From contig NZ_BQXH01000018.1 of NCBI RefSeq assembly GCF_022836475.1, positions 1 through 50,878 on the forward strand: a stretch of DNA of 50,878 bases, read 5' to 3'. This DNA comes from Ligilactobacillus pabuli (GTDB taxonomy: Bacteria > Bacillota > Bacilli > Lactobacillales > Lactobacillaceae). Every line of letters starts with the position of its first letter. Positions within the stretch are counted from its first letter, which is position 1. Positions 8,044 to 16,733 of this stretch are shown here, piece by piece. A model generated the notes under the pieces. The model worked only from the letters and a program-made list of their open reading frames with translations. It was not told the origin of the DNA and ran no database searches. A program made the translations under genes and the position numbers.

Positions 8044-9066
8044 TTATTCGAGCGTTTGGATCCAACCAGCAGGAGCTGGACGATCACCGTATTGGATGTC
8101 GATTAGTTCGTTATAGAGCTTAGTCGTGATCGGGCCAGCTTCTTTTTCATCGTAAAAGACATGTTTATGACCATTCGCTGTGATCGAGCCGACAGGAGAA
8201 ATCACGGCAGCAGTTCCCATCGCACCGGCTTCGGCAAATTGGTCGATCTCGCTGAACTCGATTGGGCGTTCCACTGGATTTAAGCCTTGGCGCTCGGCGA
8301 GTTCGAGCAGTGAACGCTTGGTGATCGATGGCAAGATCGACGCAGATTTTGGTGTGACAAACTGGCCTTCTTTAGTGATCCCAAAGAAGTTGGCACCACC
8401 AAATTCATCGATGTATTTATGTTCTCGTGGATCAAGGAACAAGCAGTCTGCGTAACCATCTTGATGTGCCTGGGCGGAAGCAATTAAGCTGCTGGCATAG
8501 TTACCAGAAGTTTTTGCTCGGCCAGTCCCAGCGTGCGCCGCGCGGTCGTATTCGCTCACAGTGTAAGGAGCGGGGATCAAGCCGTTCACGTAGGCGCCAA
8601 CTGGAGTCGCGTAGACGTGATAGGTATATTCTGTCGCTGGAGAAACGCCCACAACGCGAGTAGTTCCGATCATAAAGGGCCGGATGTACAGAGTCGCGCC
8701 ACTTTCGTAAGGCGGTACAAACTGCTCGTTTGCCTTAACGATCGTCTTGACCGATTCTACGAAAGCGTCGATCGGGTAGGGCTCCATGCCCAGGCGTGCA
8801 GCAGAGTCTGCCAAACGTTGGGCGTTTAGTTCAGGGCGGAAGAGGTTGATTTTACCGTCTTTTCGGCGATATGCTTTCAAACCTTCAAAAACTTCTTGAC
8901 CATAGTGGAAAACTTCAGCTGCTTCAGACAGCTCAATGGTTGATTTTTCTGTCAATTCACCGGCGTGCCACTGCCCATCGAAAAATTTCGCTGTAAAACT
9001 GTAAGGTAAATCATGATAGTTAAAACCCAAATTATTCCAATCCAAATTCTCTACTTTTTCTTTCAT
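8044..9066 (-). CDS. bcaT: branched-chain amino acid aminotransferase
   Basis: Fold-type IV PLP enzyme (340 aa, normal) that transaminates leucine, isoleucine and valine with 2-oxoglutarate. Family patterns: [15 protein letters not shown] near residue 55, [21 protein letters not shown], the PLP lysine in [10 protein letters not shown], and [20 protein letters not shown]. Start ATG 9066 (MKEKVENL) follows GGAGG by 9 nt; the in-frame extension up to 9174 runs back into the T-box terminator and is not coding. It is preceded by a full T-box leader, so expression should rise when the matching tRNA is uncharged. Next to hicD it forms a branched-chain amino acid to hydroxy-acid route. Confidence 0.94.
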   Translation of the reverse strand: MKEKVENLDWNNLGFNYHDLPYSFTAKFFDGQWHAGELTEKSTIELSEAAEVFHYGQEVFEGLKAYRRKDGKINLFRPELNAQRLADSAARLGMEPYPIDAFVESVKTIVKANEQFVPPYESGATLYIRPFMIGTTRVVGVSPATEYTYHVYATPVGAYVNGLIPAPYTVSEYDRAAHAGTGRAKTSGNYASSLIASAQAHQDGYADCLFLDPREHKYIDEFGGANFFGITKEGQFVTPKSASILPSITKRSLLELAERQGLNPVERPIEFSEIDQFAEAGAMGTAAVISPVGSITANGHKHVFYDEKEAGPITTKLYNELIDIQYGDRPAPAGWIQTLE

Positions 9067-9121
9067 CTTACTTTTCCTCCCTGTCTGTCTAACAGAAACA
9101 AGCCTTATTCTTAATAACAAC

Positions 9122-9397
9122 AAAAAACGCCCCACCAAGCCAAATGACTTGATAGGGCGTTTCCACGGTACCACCTATTATTTCTCAGTGAAGACCCACT
9201 GAGCTTGCGACATTATGAGTTAAAAATGTCGTTATCCTAATAATGGTGGATTACCAGCAAAAACTACCTAATCATTTTTGCCGCATCAAAGGTGAGAAAC
9301 TATGGCTTAACAATACTTCCTTGCAGCTCCCGGAAGCTCTCTGAATTGTCGTTAGCCTAGTGCTCCTTGTCATCGCGTTTTTCATCGTTATTTAATT
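9122..9397 (-). promoter_or_regulatory. T-box riboswitch, probably leucine-specific
   Basis: Minus-strand leader of bcaT. The conserved T-box GGTGGTACCG is at 9166-9175, followed by a terminator stem (ACGCCC.../...GGGCGT) ending in TTTTTTG near 9122. Stem I is visible: AGAGAGCTTCC-GGGAGCTGC-AAGGAAG apical part, a stem ACAAT/ATTGT with GGCT/AGCC, then the specifier side ...TTTCTCACCTT. With the lower stem CAAGG/CCTTTG closing below, the triplet in specifier position is CTC followed by A, which would read Leu. The terminator and T-box are certain; the specifier is my fold by eye. Confidence 0.88.
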
Positions 9398-9404
9398 AAA
9401 GTCT

Positions 9405-9433
9405 AATTTAACGCAAGAGTAGGGACTTGTCAA
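9405..9433 (-). promoter_or_regulatory. promoter of the bcaT T-box transcript
   Basis: Minus strand: TTGACA (9433-9428), 17-nt spacer, TAAATT (9410-9405). The predicted start lies a few bases before the T-box leader. Confidence 0.65.
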
Positions 9434-9631
9434 TTGTTATTTTGGCAAGTGGACGAAAATATCGCTGCGCTAGCGGGCGTCTGTCTCCGAGTCAGGAAAA
9501 AGGAGGGCCAAACGGAAAATTGCTGGCTCCAAATCGGAGGAAACAACAGCACTAAAATGCCGCTCAAGGCTCAGATTTGAAAAAAATAAAAAAATATTTG
9601 TGAAAAAGTGTTCAAAAATCAAAATCTGTGT

Positions 9632-9712
9632 TATACTAATTTCGGTGATATTTTTCACATAAAAATTTCTCTCTCTTGCCTAGCCGAGGTCACGGTTAGG
9701 CTATTTTTTTGG
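9632..9712 (+). ncRNA. candidate ~70-nt small RNA
   Basis: An extended -10 (TGTTATACT, hexamer 9632-9637) is followed about 40 nt later by a GC-rich hairpin GCCTAGCC/GGTTAGGC (9678-9702) and TTTTTTT. There is no open frame with a ribosome binding site between. This looks like a promoter-terminator cassette in the 984-nt gap between the bcaT leader and the recombinase gene. The -35 is poor. The rest of 9713-9950 shows nothing I can support. Confidence 0.35.
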
Positions 9713-9950
9713 CTTTAATCAATTGTTGATGTTGATTCTTGCGATGAAAAGAGCATGATCTCATTGGCGAATATCTACAATGAAAGTCCACTATTACACA
9801 GTTAATCACAAAGAAAAACCTCTTCAAGCTAATCGAAGCAGCGTTTGCTAACCGGAAAAAATATATTTTGTTAGTAAATTTAAGTGTAAAAGGCTATAAA
9901 TGCTGATATAACAAGCTTTAAAAATTAAGGGGTCATAAAGTACATATTTT

Positions 9951-9979
9951 TTGAACCATTGGTCGATTTTTGGTATACT
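9951..9979 (+). promoter_or_regulatory. promoter of the recombinase-antiporter operon
   Basis: TTGAAC (9951-9956), 17-nt spacer, TATACT (9974-9979). The predicted transcript has a ~170-nt leader before the recombinase ATG. Confidence 0.6.
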
Positions 9980-10158
9980 AATTAAGTTAACGATTAGCTT
10001 TAACGGAAACGGAAAAACTAAGAACGGTAGCACAATGTTGGGTGGAAAGAACTAATTTTTTATAAATTGGTCCATTTGACTTTAAGATTCAAGTGAAGTC
10101 AGTCATAGTGAAATTTACTGCGGGTGATTTGACTCTGTGTTAAAACGAGGGAACGTTT

Positions 10159-10728
10159 ATGAAGTATGGTTATATTCGTGTTTCACTGTGTGGTCCTAGT
10201 CAAAGTGCGCAACAAGAACAATTGGTGCATGCTGGTGTTTTGACCGGAAAAATTTTTTGTGACGAAAGTGATGAAATTTCAGCGCAAACTCCTGCGTTTA
10301 AGCAGTTATTGGCACAACTCCAAGCCAAGGATATGTTAGTGGTGACGACCTTAGATCGAATGGCGGAATCCGCTAAACAACTGACAGAGCTGTGCGAGTC
10401 GCTAGTTAAACGGGGAATTTTGATTAATGTGTTGGATTTAGGCTTGATCGATGATTCGGCTGCGGGACGCTTGATTTTGGAAACCTTGGAAAAGGTTGTT
10501 TTGTTAGAAAAAATCGAGTACCGTGAACGTTCTTTAGCTGGTAAAAAACGGGCTAAAGAACGGAATCAAAATTATCATGAAGGACGGCCAAAAGCATTGA
10601 TCACCGAGGAAAAGCGGCAGGCTTATTTGCTGTTGAAGGACTTCACTTATCAGCAAGTAGCCGACAAAACTGGTTTTTCCGTCTCGACGCTGAAACGAAT
10701 CAAAAACAAAATTGAACACCAGCAATAG
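10159..10728 (+). CDS. serine recombinase (resolvase-like), probably inactive
   Basis: 189-aa protein with a resolvase/invertase N-terminal domain (YIRVS with Arg7 and Ser9, LDR near residue 66) and a C-terminal helix-turn-helix (FTYQQVADKTGFSVSTLKRI). Length matches Tn3-type resolvases. However, two arginines used in catalysis are missing: the usual RP near residue 45 is TP (QTPAF), and the usual LDRxxR reads LDRMAE, so the second Arg is Glu70. This suggests it binds DNA but does not recombine, for example as a regulator. ATG 10159 follows GAGGGA. It sits 27-66 nt before the antiporter gene and shares its promoter; no transposon or inverted repeats flank it. Confidence 0.8.
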   Translation: MKYGYIRVSLCGPSQSAQQEQLVHAGVLTGKIFCDESDEISAQTPAFKQLLAQLQAKDMLVVTTLDRMAESAKQLTELCESLVKRGILINVLDLGLIDDSAAGRLILETLEKVVLLEKIEYRERSLAGKKRAKERNQNYHEGRPKALITEEKRQAYLLLKDFTYQQVADKTGFSVSTLKRIKNKIEHQQ

Positions 10729-10794
10729 GTGGCTGATTTGTTACAAAGACAGTGAGTGTTGCATCGGCAAAAATTTGGGAGAGTGATCTTATAC

Positions 10795-12885
10795 GTGCAT
10801 CTGATTGAAATTATTATTGTGCTGGCACTTTTGATCTTAGTATCAAACGTGATCAGTCACTACTTACCAGCAATACCTTTAAGTTTGATTCAAATTGTCC
10901 TCGGGTTGTTGACCGCCTTTAGCGGAGAGTTCCAAATCAACTTGTCCCAGGACTGGTTTTTACTCGTTTTTATTGCGCCACTGCTCTATACCGATGGACG
11001 GCGGTTCCCCAAGCGAGAGTTATGGCGCATGCGGGGGCCGATCCTCGGAAATGCGATCCTGTTAGTTTTTCTAACAACGATCGTTGGCGGCTATTTAATT
11101 TATCAAATTGTACCAAAAATTCCATTGGCAGAAGCTTTCGCGTTGGCAGCGATTTTGTCGCCCACTGATCCAATCGCGGTGCAGTCGATCGCCAAACGTG
11201 CAAAATTACCAGATTCCGTCTTGCATTTGGTCAGTGGTGAAAGTTTGATCAACGATGCTTCTGGGCTGGTGGCTTTCCGCTATGCGTTAGCGGCAGTTTT
11301 AACCGGAACTTTTTCACTGGCAGAAGCTTCAGGAAACTTTATCTATATTGGGATCGTTGGGATCATTCTCGGCTTTTTATTGTCACGGATCCTGGATCTA
11401 GTGCAAGAATTGTTACTTAGAAATGGCGTTGATGACGTGGTCTTTCATACCGCAATTCAGCTAGTTAGTCCGTTTTTGATTTATATTGTGATCGAAGAAG
11501 TCTTCCATGCTTCCGGCGTAATCGGTGTAGTTGCAGCCGGGGTCACGATGCAATTTGGCAAAACGCCTGCGGTGGAATATCGGCCGGAATTACGGGTCGT
11601 TTCAACGACGACCTGGGATGTATTGAACTACTTATTGAACGGCTTTGTCTTCATGTTGCTGGGAAACGCGTTGCCAACTGCGATGCGTAATGTGGTCGAA
11701 GGCGACCAGTTTGGCACACTACAAGCTGTTAGTTATGCTTTGTTAACATGGATCATTATTTTAGTGATTCGTGTGATTTGGACCTACGTTTACCAGGTCT
11801 TTCCTACCCGCAAAAATCAGGGTAAAAAGAAAGGTGCCGCTCGTTATGCGCTCTTATCCGGTTTATCTGGAGTGAGAGGTGCGGTCACGATGGCTGGGAT
11901 TTTATCCTTACCGTTGCGAATGCCAAACGGGTCACCGTTCCCGGAACGAGATTTAGTGTTGTTTATTGCATCGTGTGTGGTGATTTTTAGTTTGTTAGCG
12001 GCGGTGATCACCTTACCGTCAGTCGCACCAAATGCCGGGCCAATCATGACGCGGGGAAGTTTGGTTGATGATGGTGATGAGGAAGACGAAGAAGAGCTGC
12101 CACAATATTTGACAGAAAATGAAGCCTATTTGATTATTGTTCAAACGGCGATTTCACGGTTGAATGAGAAAATGAAGCCGAAAAATCAACGGGCAGCATA
12201 TGAATTGATTTTGGACTATCAAAATGTGGAACGGCAAATTTCCATGGAAATCAGAAATGATGACCAAGTTGAAAAGGCGTTGGCACAAGAAGTGAAGTTG
12301 CGTAAAGTAGCCATTCAGGGTGAACGAGAAGCCATTGAACGGTTATTTAAAAACAACCAGATCAGTGCGGAAATGTGCCAGGATGCTTTATACCGGGTCG
12401 AGCAGGAGTTGAAAAATACTGAACGTCTGACTGAACGACCGAAGTTAAGCATTGTTACTGATTTCCGTGCGGTTCGCCGGCTCTTTCACCGGTATTTCCA
12501 TGCCCGTCATTCGGAAGAAGAAAGTAAGGCCTGGTTAAAAGAAGCACGGTTAGTTGAACGAGAAGTTTCCAAGGCTGCGATCAAAGCTTTATCACGGTAT
12601 GTTTCTAGTGAAAAAGTCGATAACAGTAAAATTAACCGGAATACGATTTACCATTTGGTGATCACTTACCGGAACCGGATCGAGCGTGCGAAAGGTAAAT
12701 CAAACTTTGAATTTGAAGAGTACCAAAAGCAGCGTTCGAAATTACAAATCATTGCTTTGGGGGCGCAACGGGCGTCAGTTCAGTCGATGTTAGAAACGGG
12801 CCGGATCACCCGGAAGGATGCGACTAAGTTGCGGACGTATATTAACTATTCGGAAAATGCGTTAACGATCGAGGTTGAAGAATAA
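10795..12885 (+). CDS. Na+/H+ antiporter, CPA1 (NhaP) family
   Basis: Cation:proton antiporter with about 12 membrane segments in the first 430 residues, then a ~265-residue charged cytoplasmic tail. The ion site shows AAILSPTDPIAVQSI and the following GESLINDASGLV (Asp pair of the CPA1 type); GLSGVRGAVTMAG is also typical. It exports Na+ (or K+) and aids pH homeostasis. The start is uncertain: GTG 10795 (VHLIEII, just before the first helix) fits homologues, while GTG 10756 would add 13 residues. The tail is rich in acid residues (DDGDEEDEEELP near 420) and helices and is probably regulatory. TAA is followed at once by hairpin element 2a. Confidence 0.88.
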   Translation: MHLIEIIIVLALLILVSNVISHYLPAIPLSLIQIVLGLLTAFSGEFQINLSQDWFLLVFIAPLLYTDGRRFPKRELWRMRGPILGNAILLVFLTTIVGGYLIYQIVPKIPLAEAFALAAILSPTDPIAVQSIAKRAKLPDSVLHLVSGESLINDASGLVAFRYALAAVLTGTFSLAEASGNFIYIGIVGIILGFLLSRILDLVQELLLRNGVDDVVFHTAIQLVSPFLIYIVIEEVFHASGVIGVVAAGVTMQFGKTPAVEYRPELRVVSTTTWDVLNYLLNGFVFMLLGNALPTAMRNVVEGDQFGTLQAVSYALLTWIIILVIRVIWTYVYQVFPTRKNQGKKKGAARYALLSGLSGVRGAVTMAGILSLPLRMPNGSPFPERDLVLFIASCVVIFSLLAAVITLPSVAPNAGPIMTRGSLVDDGDEEDEEELPQYLTENEAYLIIVQTAISRLNEKMKPKNQRAAYELILDYQNVERQISMEIRNDDQVEKALAQEVKLRKVAIQGEREAIERLFKNNQISAEMCQDALYRVEQELKNTERLTERPKLSIVTDFRAVRRLFHRYFHARHSEEESKAWLKEARLVEREVSKAAIKALSRYVSSEKVDNSKINRNTIYHLVITYRNRIERAKGKSNFEFEEYQKQRSKLQIIALGAQRASVQSMLETGRITRKDATKLRTYINYSENALTIEVEE

Positions 12886-13003
12886 CAGAGCGAAGCAAGC
12901 CGGGAGAACTTGAGCGCTATCGGGGTCTAGTGACTAATGCGTTTTTGGCATTGGTCGCTGGGCTTGGATAGGCGGAGAGTTCTGGCTTGAGTAGCTCGAC
13001 TAA
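12884..13003 (+). repeat. hairpin repeat element, copy 2a
   Basis: Begins at the antiporter's TAA (TAACAGAGCGAAG) and ends GTAGCTCGACTA. Outer stems CAAGCC/GGCTTG and AGAACT/AGTTCT, apical ACTAATGC/GCATTGGT. Both outer stems differ from other copies on both sides, so pairing is kept. Confidence 0.85.
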
Positions 13004-13006
13004 AAA

Positions 13007-13129
13007 TAACAGAGCGGAGTCACCCGGTTAGAAGGCGAGCATTAACAGGTTTCCGGGCATGATGCGGTTTAGGCATTGTGACGGAAAGCAGGTTAAGCGC
13101 AATCTTCTGGGTGAAGTAGCTCGACTAAG
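13007..13129 (+). repeat. hairpin repeat element, copy 2b
   Basis: Tandem with 2a, 3-nt gap, again starting TAACAGAGCGGAG. Outer stems TCACCC/GGGTGA and AGAAGG/TCTTCT. Closest to copy 1a, with compensated outer stem. Confidence 0.85.
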
Positions 13130-13140
13130 AATAATATGAT

Positions 13141-13190
13141 AAACGAGACTGTCTTTTTGCCAAATTTGGCTAAAGGCAGTCTCGTTTTTG
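13141..13190 (+). terminator. terminator after the antiporter operon
   Basis: AAACGAGACTG pairs with CAGTCTCGTTTTT; TTTGCCAAATTTGGC lies in the loop. Elements 2a and 2b lie between the stop codon and this terminator and are therefore transcribed. Confidence 0.8.
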
Positions 13191-13247
13191 ATAGGTCAAC
13201 AGATTTGTGGACACAAGATTGCAAAAGTAACGTCCAGAAATAAATTT

Positions 13248-13446
13248 GTACACGCAACTTTGGCAGACTAATGTTTACAGGAGTCGCTGTACACACAACT
13301 TTGGCAGACTAATGTTTACAGGAGTCGCTGTACACACAACTTTGGCAAACTAATGTCTACAGGAGTTGCTGTACACGTAACTTTGGCAAACTAATGTCTA
13401 CAGAAGTTGCTGTACACACAACTTTGGCAGACTAACGTCTACAGGA
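13248..13446. repeat. 41-bp tandem array, about 5 units
   Basis: Units start at 13248, 13289, 13330, 13371 and 13412, exactly 41 bp apart, with a few substitutions. Each unit junction gives CTGTA ... TACAG, an inverted pair about 25 nt apart. 41 is not a multiple of 3, so it is not coding. A diverged solitary copy is visible near 17683-17716 (GTGTACCC...TAATGTCTACA). 13447-13590 holds only the leader of the glucosidase gene. Confidence 0.9.
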
Positions 13447-13590
13447 CCACTGGAAATGAACTGACTTTGTTGCCAGAAAATGAAAGTTAAATTAAAAAAA
13501 CTAGGGGAAGCAGTTTGTCCGAGATGATTGTGATAAAGTGACTGTAAATAGCCAGAAGATTGGCACATAAAAGTCCAAGGAGGTTTTTGA

Positions 13591-15261
13591 ATGAATTCAA
13601 ATTGGTTTAAAGATGCGGTGGTCTATCAGATTTATCCTCGTAGTTTTCAAGATAGTAATCATGACGGGATCGGTGATCTAGGTGGTATCAAGCAGCGAAT
13701 TCCTTATTTGAAGAAATTGGGAGTCGACGTCTTGTGGTTGAACCCGATTTACCGCTCACCTGACGTTGATAACGGCTACGATATCTCAGATTACGAGAGC
13801 ATCCAGGCTGATTTTGGCACGATGGAAGACTTTGATCAATTGCTAGAGGCACTCCACAAAAATCAGCTAAAATTGATGATGGATCTGGTAGTTAACCATA
13901 CTTCTGATCAGCACAAATGGTTTCAAGCAAGCAAACAATCGCGGGATAATCCCTATGCTGACTACTATATCTGGCGTGATCCAGTCGATGGTCATGCACC
14001 TAACAACTGGGGTGCAAGCTTTAACGGTTCAGCTTGGACTTATGTGCCGGAACGAGGACAATACTACTTACATCTGTTTGCGCCAGAACAACCAGACTTA
14101 AACTGGGAAAATGAAGCCGTGCGCCAGGACGTTTATGCAGCAATGCGGTTTTGGTTAGAGAAGGGCATCGATGGTTTCCGGATGGATGTGATCAACATGA
14201 TCTCGAAGGTGCCAGGCCTGCCTGATGGGCCGCAAGCTGCGGGTGCTGCTTATGGCGATAGCAGTCCGTATACGACAAATGGCCCCCGTTTGAATGAGTT
14301 TTTACAGGAAATGAATCGGGAAGTTCTGTCCCACTATGACATTATGACTGTTGGTGAAATGCCAGGGGCTACCCCTGAGATGGCGCGACAGTATAGTAAT
14401 TTGGCTGGGACCGAGCTGAATATGATCTTCCAGTTTGAACACGTTAGTTTGGCGGGCAATCCTGATCCACGCTTAGGCAAATGGAACGATCAACCAGTTT
14501 CGTTGGTGGATTTAAAAGCGAGCCTTTCGCGTTGGCAAGAAGGGCTGGACGGTCAGGGCTGGAATAGTTTGTACTGGAATAACCATGACCAGCCGCGCGC
14601 AGTCTCACGGTTCACGACTGCTGGACCACAAGAACGAGTTAAAGCCGCTCAAATGTTGGGGACTACTCTCCACCTTTTGCAAGGAACACCGTACGTGTAT
14701 GAAGGTGAAGAGTTAGGAATGACTAACGTTGGCTACACTAGCTTGGACCAGTACGAGGATATTGAATCGTTGAATGCTTATCATGAGTACGTTGAAAAAG
14801 AACAGCTAGTTTCGGGTTCAACAATGTTACGTTATTTGGCACACATGTCCCGGGATAATGCACGAACCCCGATGCCATGGGATACCAGCCTGAATGCGGG
14901 TTTTTCTGACGTTGAACCATGGTTTGCGCTGAATCCAAATTATCCAGAAATCAACGCTGCTAGTCAGACAGACGATCCTGAGTCAGTCTTTAGTTATTAT
15001 CAAAAATTGATCGCATTGCGGCACCAAGAACCAGCCATCAGATACGGCAGTTACCAGTTGCTGGACCCTAAAGACGACCAAGTCTTCGCTTACTTGCGTG
15101 AATATCAGGGGACTACATTACTGGTTATTAATAACTTTACGGCAACAACTGTGCACCGGGATTACGACCAGGTCAAAGGCGAGCTGTTGTTGGCAAATTA
15201 CCCAGCTGGCCAGTTGACTGAATTCCGCCCATATGAAAGTCGGGTTTATGTGCACAAATAA
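13591..15261 (+). CDS. oligo-1,6-glucosidase / alpha-glucosidase (GH13)
   Basis: Cytoplasmic GH13 subfamily 31 enzyme, 556 aa. Conserved regions are DLVVNHTS near 100, the nucleophile Asp in GFRMDVIN near 198, the acid Glu in VGEMPG near 253, and NNHDQPR near 330. The residue after the nucleophile is Val (DVIN), which in this family goes with alpha-1,6 specificity (isomaltose, panose, dextran oligosaccharides) rather than alpha-1,4. Start ATG 13591 follows AAGGAGG by 8 nt. It stands alone on the strand; no sugar transporter or regulator is next to it, and no clear terminator follows before the T-box promoter at 15301. Confidence 0.92.
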   Translation: MNSNWFKDAVVYQIYPRSFQDSNHDGIGDLGGIKQRIPYLKKLGVDVLWLNPIYRSPDVDNGYDISDYESIQADFGTMEDFDQLLEALHKNQLKLMMDLVVNHTSDQHKWFQASKQSRDNPYADYYIWRDPVDGHAPNNWGASFNGSAWTYVPERGQYYLHLFAPEQPDLNWENEAVRQDVYAAMRFWLEKGIDGFRMDVINMISKVPGLPDGPQAAGAAYGDSSPYTTNGPRLNEFLQEMNREVLSHYDIMTVGEMPGATPEMARQYSNLAGTELNMIFQFEHVSLAGNPDPRLGKWNDQPVSLVDLKASLSRWQEGLDGQGWNSLYWNNHDQPRAVSRFTTAGPQERVKAAQMLGTTLHLLQGTPYVYEGEELGMTNVGYTSLDQYEDIESLNAYHEYVEKEQLVSGSTMLRYLAHMSRDNARTPMPWDTSLNAGFSDVEPWFALNPNYPEINAASQTDDPESVFSYYQKLIALRHQEPAIRYGSYQLLDPKDDQVFAYLREYQGTTLLVINNFTATTVHRDYDQVKGELLLANYPAGQLTEFRPYESRVYVHK

Positions 15262-15300
15262 CTGTTGATTTTTTAAAATGAACAAATTATTAAAAGATGG

Positions 15301-15329
15301 TTGACTAAAACCTAATTGGATGTTAATAT
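15301..15329 (+). promoter_or_regulatory. promoter of the second T-box transcript
   Basis: TTGACT (15301-15306), 17-nt spacer, TAATAT (15324-15329), directly upstream of the T-box leader. Confidence 0.7.
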
Positions 15330-15335
15330 TTTTCT

Positions 15336-15583
15336 AACTTAAGAAGTCGCCAAGCAAGTAGGAAATTACTTATGTTGTCAGGAAGTCGGTGGACGCTGCG
15401 AACCGATCAGAGTAATCTTCACGAAATACGGCGAATCAAGTTCGGGTTTGTTAAGAACCGTTATCATCTTATCAAAGAGTGGAAGTGTCGTCAGATATTT
15501 TCAAAGTAGGGTGGTACCGCGGTCGTATTAACGAGTCGCCTCTATCGAATAGTTTTTCTATGCGATAGAGGCGGCTTTTTTTT
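15336..15583 (+). promoter_or_regulatory. T-box riboswitch, probable tyrosine specifier
   Basis: AGGGTGGTACCGCGG (T-box) is at 15508-15522, followed by the terminator GTCGCCTCTATCG/CGATAGAGGCGGC with TTTTTTTT. The stem I apical part CGGTGGACGCTGCGAACCG is canonical. The specifier loop is bounded below by TCGCC/GGCGA and above by GGAAATTACT/AGTAATCTTC, with AGTA on the 5' side and GAA-A-TAC on the 3' side. As in glyQS (GAA-A-GGC), the triplet one base after GAA is the specifier: TAC, tyrosine. It controls a membrane protein and an acetyltransferase rather than a synthetase. Confidence 0.9.
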
Positions 15584-15663
15584 ATACATATAGCTGCCCA
15601 ACTAAAAAATTGTGACTGACACGAAGCCGTCCAATCAAACCAAATTGAGAGAGGAAGAAGTTT

Positions 15664-16713
15664 ATGGCACAAAAGATGGATTTGAAGACTTTTGTAATGA
15701 ATATTTTAAATGGGGTAGCAACGGGTGTCGTTGTTGTGTTAATTCCGGGAGCGTTGCTGTCAGAAATTTTTAAAGCTTTAGTGGGGAGTTTTCCTCAGTT
15801 AACGATTGTATTGAATGCACTGACAATGTCGAATTCCTTAATGGGTGTTGTTTGTGGGATCTCAATTGGGATGCGGTTCAAGTTTACACCAATTGAAACC
15901 TTCTCGTTAGGGTTAGCGACTCATCTGGCATCGGGGTCAGTCATCTTTAAAGATGGGATCATGACAATGAATGGGACCGGAGATATTATTAACATGATTA
16001 TAACGGCGACAGTCGGAGTAGCTGTGATCATGTTGATCGGTTCAAAATTGAAATCATTTAGTTTGTTGGTAATTCCTCCATTATTGTTAGCGGTAGTCGG
16101 GGTGTGTGGATTACTGATGTACCCATACGTGTCACAAATTACGACCTGGATCGGTCTCGGTGTTAAACAGTTAATGGCGTTACAGCCAGTAGTAATGTCA
16201 GTCTTACTAGCCGAAGTGTTCTCACTTCTGATTTTGTCTCCAATTACCACGGTAGGGATCGCACTCGCGGTTTCCTTGGCTGGACTAGGTTCAGGCGCTG
16301 CTAACTTAGGAATTTGTGCGGCTGGATTCGGTTATGCCATTATGGGTTGGGGCGTGAATTCCCGCGGAACTAGTTTGGCGATTTTCCTGGGTTCACCCAA
16401 GATGGCATTGCCAGTAGTTGCTAGAAACTTCAAAACTTTCTTGCCAATTGCAGCGAATGCGTTTGTCTTAGGAATTTTGGGCTACTTCTTTAACGTGCAA
16501 GGGACACCAATGAGTGCTGGCTTTGGTATCAGTGGTTTAGTTGGACCAATCAACCATATCAACTTAGCACCAGGTGGCTGGACTGGCTCCAATATTTTAG
16601 TTGGATTATTGTTGTTCATTGTGGCGCCAGTAGTTTTAGCTGGATTATTTAAGTACATTTTTACTAAAATAATCCCAGTGGTAAGTGAAAGTGATTACCA
16701 GCTAGATTTGTAA
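15664..16713 (+). CDS. PTS EIIC_2-type membrane transport protein
   Basis: 349-aa integral membrane protein of the family annotated as PTS sugar transporter subunit IIC, type 2 (PTS_EIIC_2), with about 9-10 hydrophobic segments and motifs such as GVATGVVVVLIPGALLSEIFKA and GFGYAIMGWGVNSRGTSLAIFLGSPKM. No EIIA or EIIB domain is fused or adjacent, so PTS-type sugar phosphorylation is doubtful. The gene is behind a T-box whose specifier reads tyrosine, which suggests an amino-acid-related substrate (tyrosine or a precursor/peptide); that is inference. ATG 15664 follows GAGAGGAAG. The next gene starts 20 nt later, in the same transcript. Confidence 0.8.
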   Translation: MAQKMDLKTFVMNILNGVATGVVVVLIPGALLSEIFKALVGSFPQLTIVLNALTMSNSLMGVVCGISIGMRFKFTPIETFSLGLATHLASGSVIFKDGIMTMNGTGDIINMIITATVGVAVIMLIGSKLKSFSLLVIPPLLLAVVGVCGLLMYPYVSQITTWIGLGVKQLMALQPVVMSVLLAEVFSLLILSPITTVGIALAVSLAGLGSGAANLGICAAGFGYAIMGWGVNSRGTSLAIFLGSPKMALPVVARNFKTFLPIAANAFVLGILGYFFNVQGTPMSAGFGISGLVGPINHINLAPGGWTGSNILVGLLLFIVAPVVLAGLFKYIFTKIIPVVSESDYQLDL

Positions 16714-16733
16714 CAGTTAGTAAGGAGAACTAG

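Noticed and set aside
8044-9174. Longer bcaT start at 9174
   Set aside because: The extra codons lie within the T-box terminator; ATG 9066 has the ribosome binding site.
9716-9795. Possible gene remnant (frame reading ...SMISLANIYNESPLLHS)
   Set aside because: Only about 24 codons, no ribosome binding site, no convincing homology.
10159-10728. Mobile element or invertible switch implied by the serine recombinase
   Set aside because: No terminal inverted repeats, target duplications, second transposition gene or paired inverted sites were found around it; key arginines are missing.
13248-13446. CRISPR-like array
   Set aside because: Units are contiguous with no unique spacers and no cas genes are present; it is a plain tandem repeat. 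The same holds for the other three arrays.
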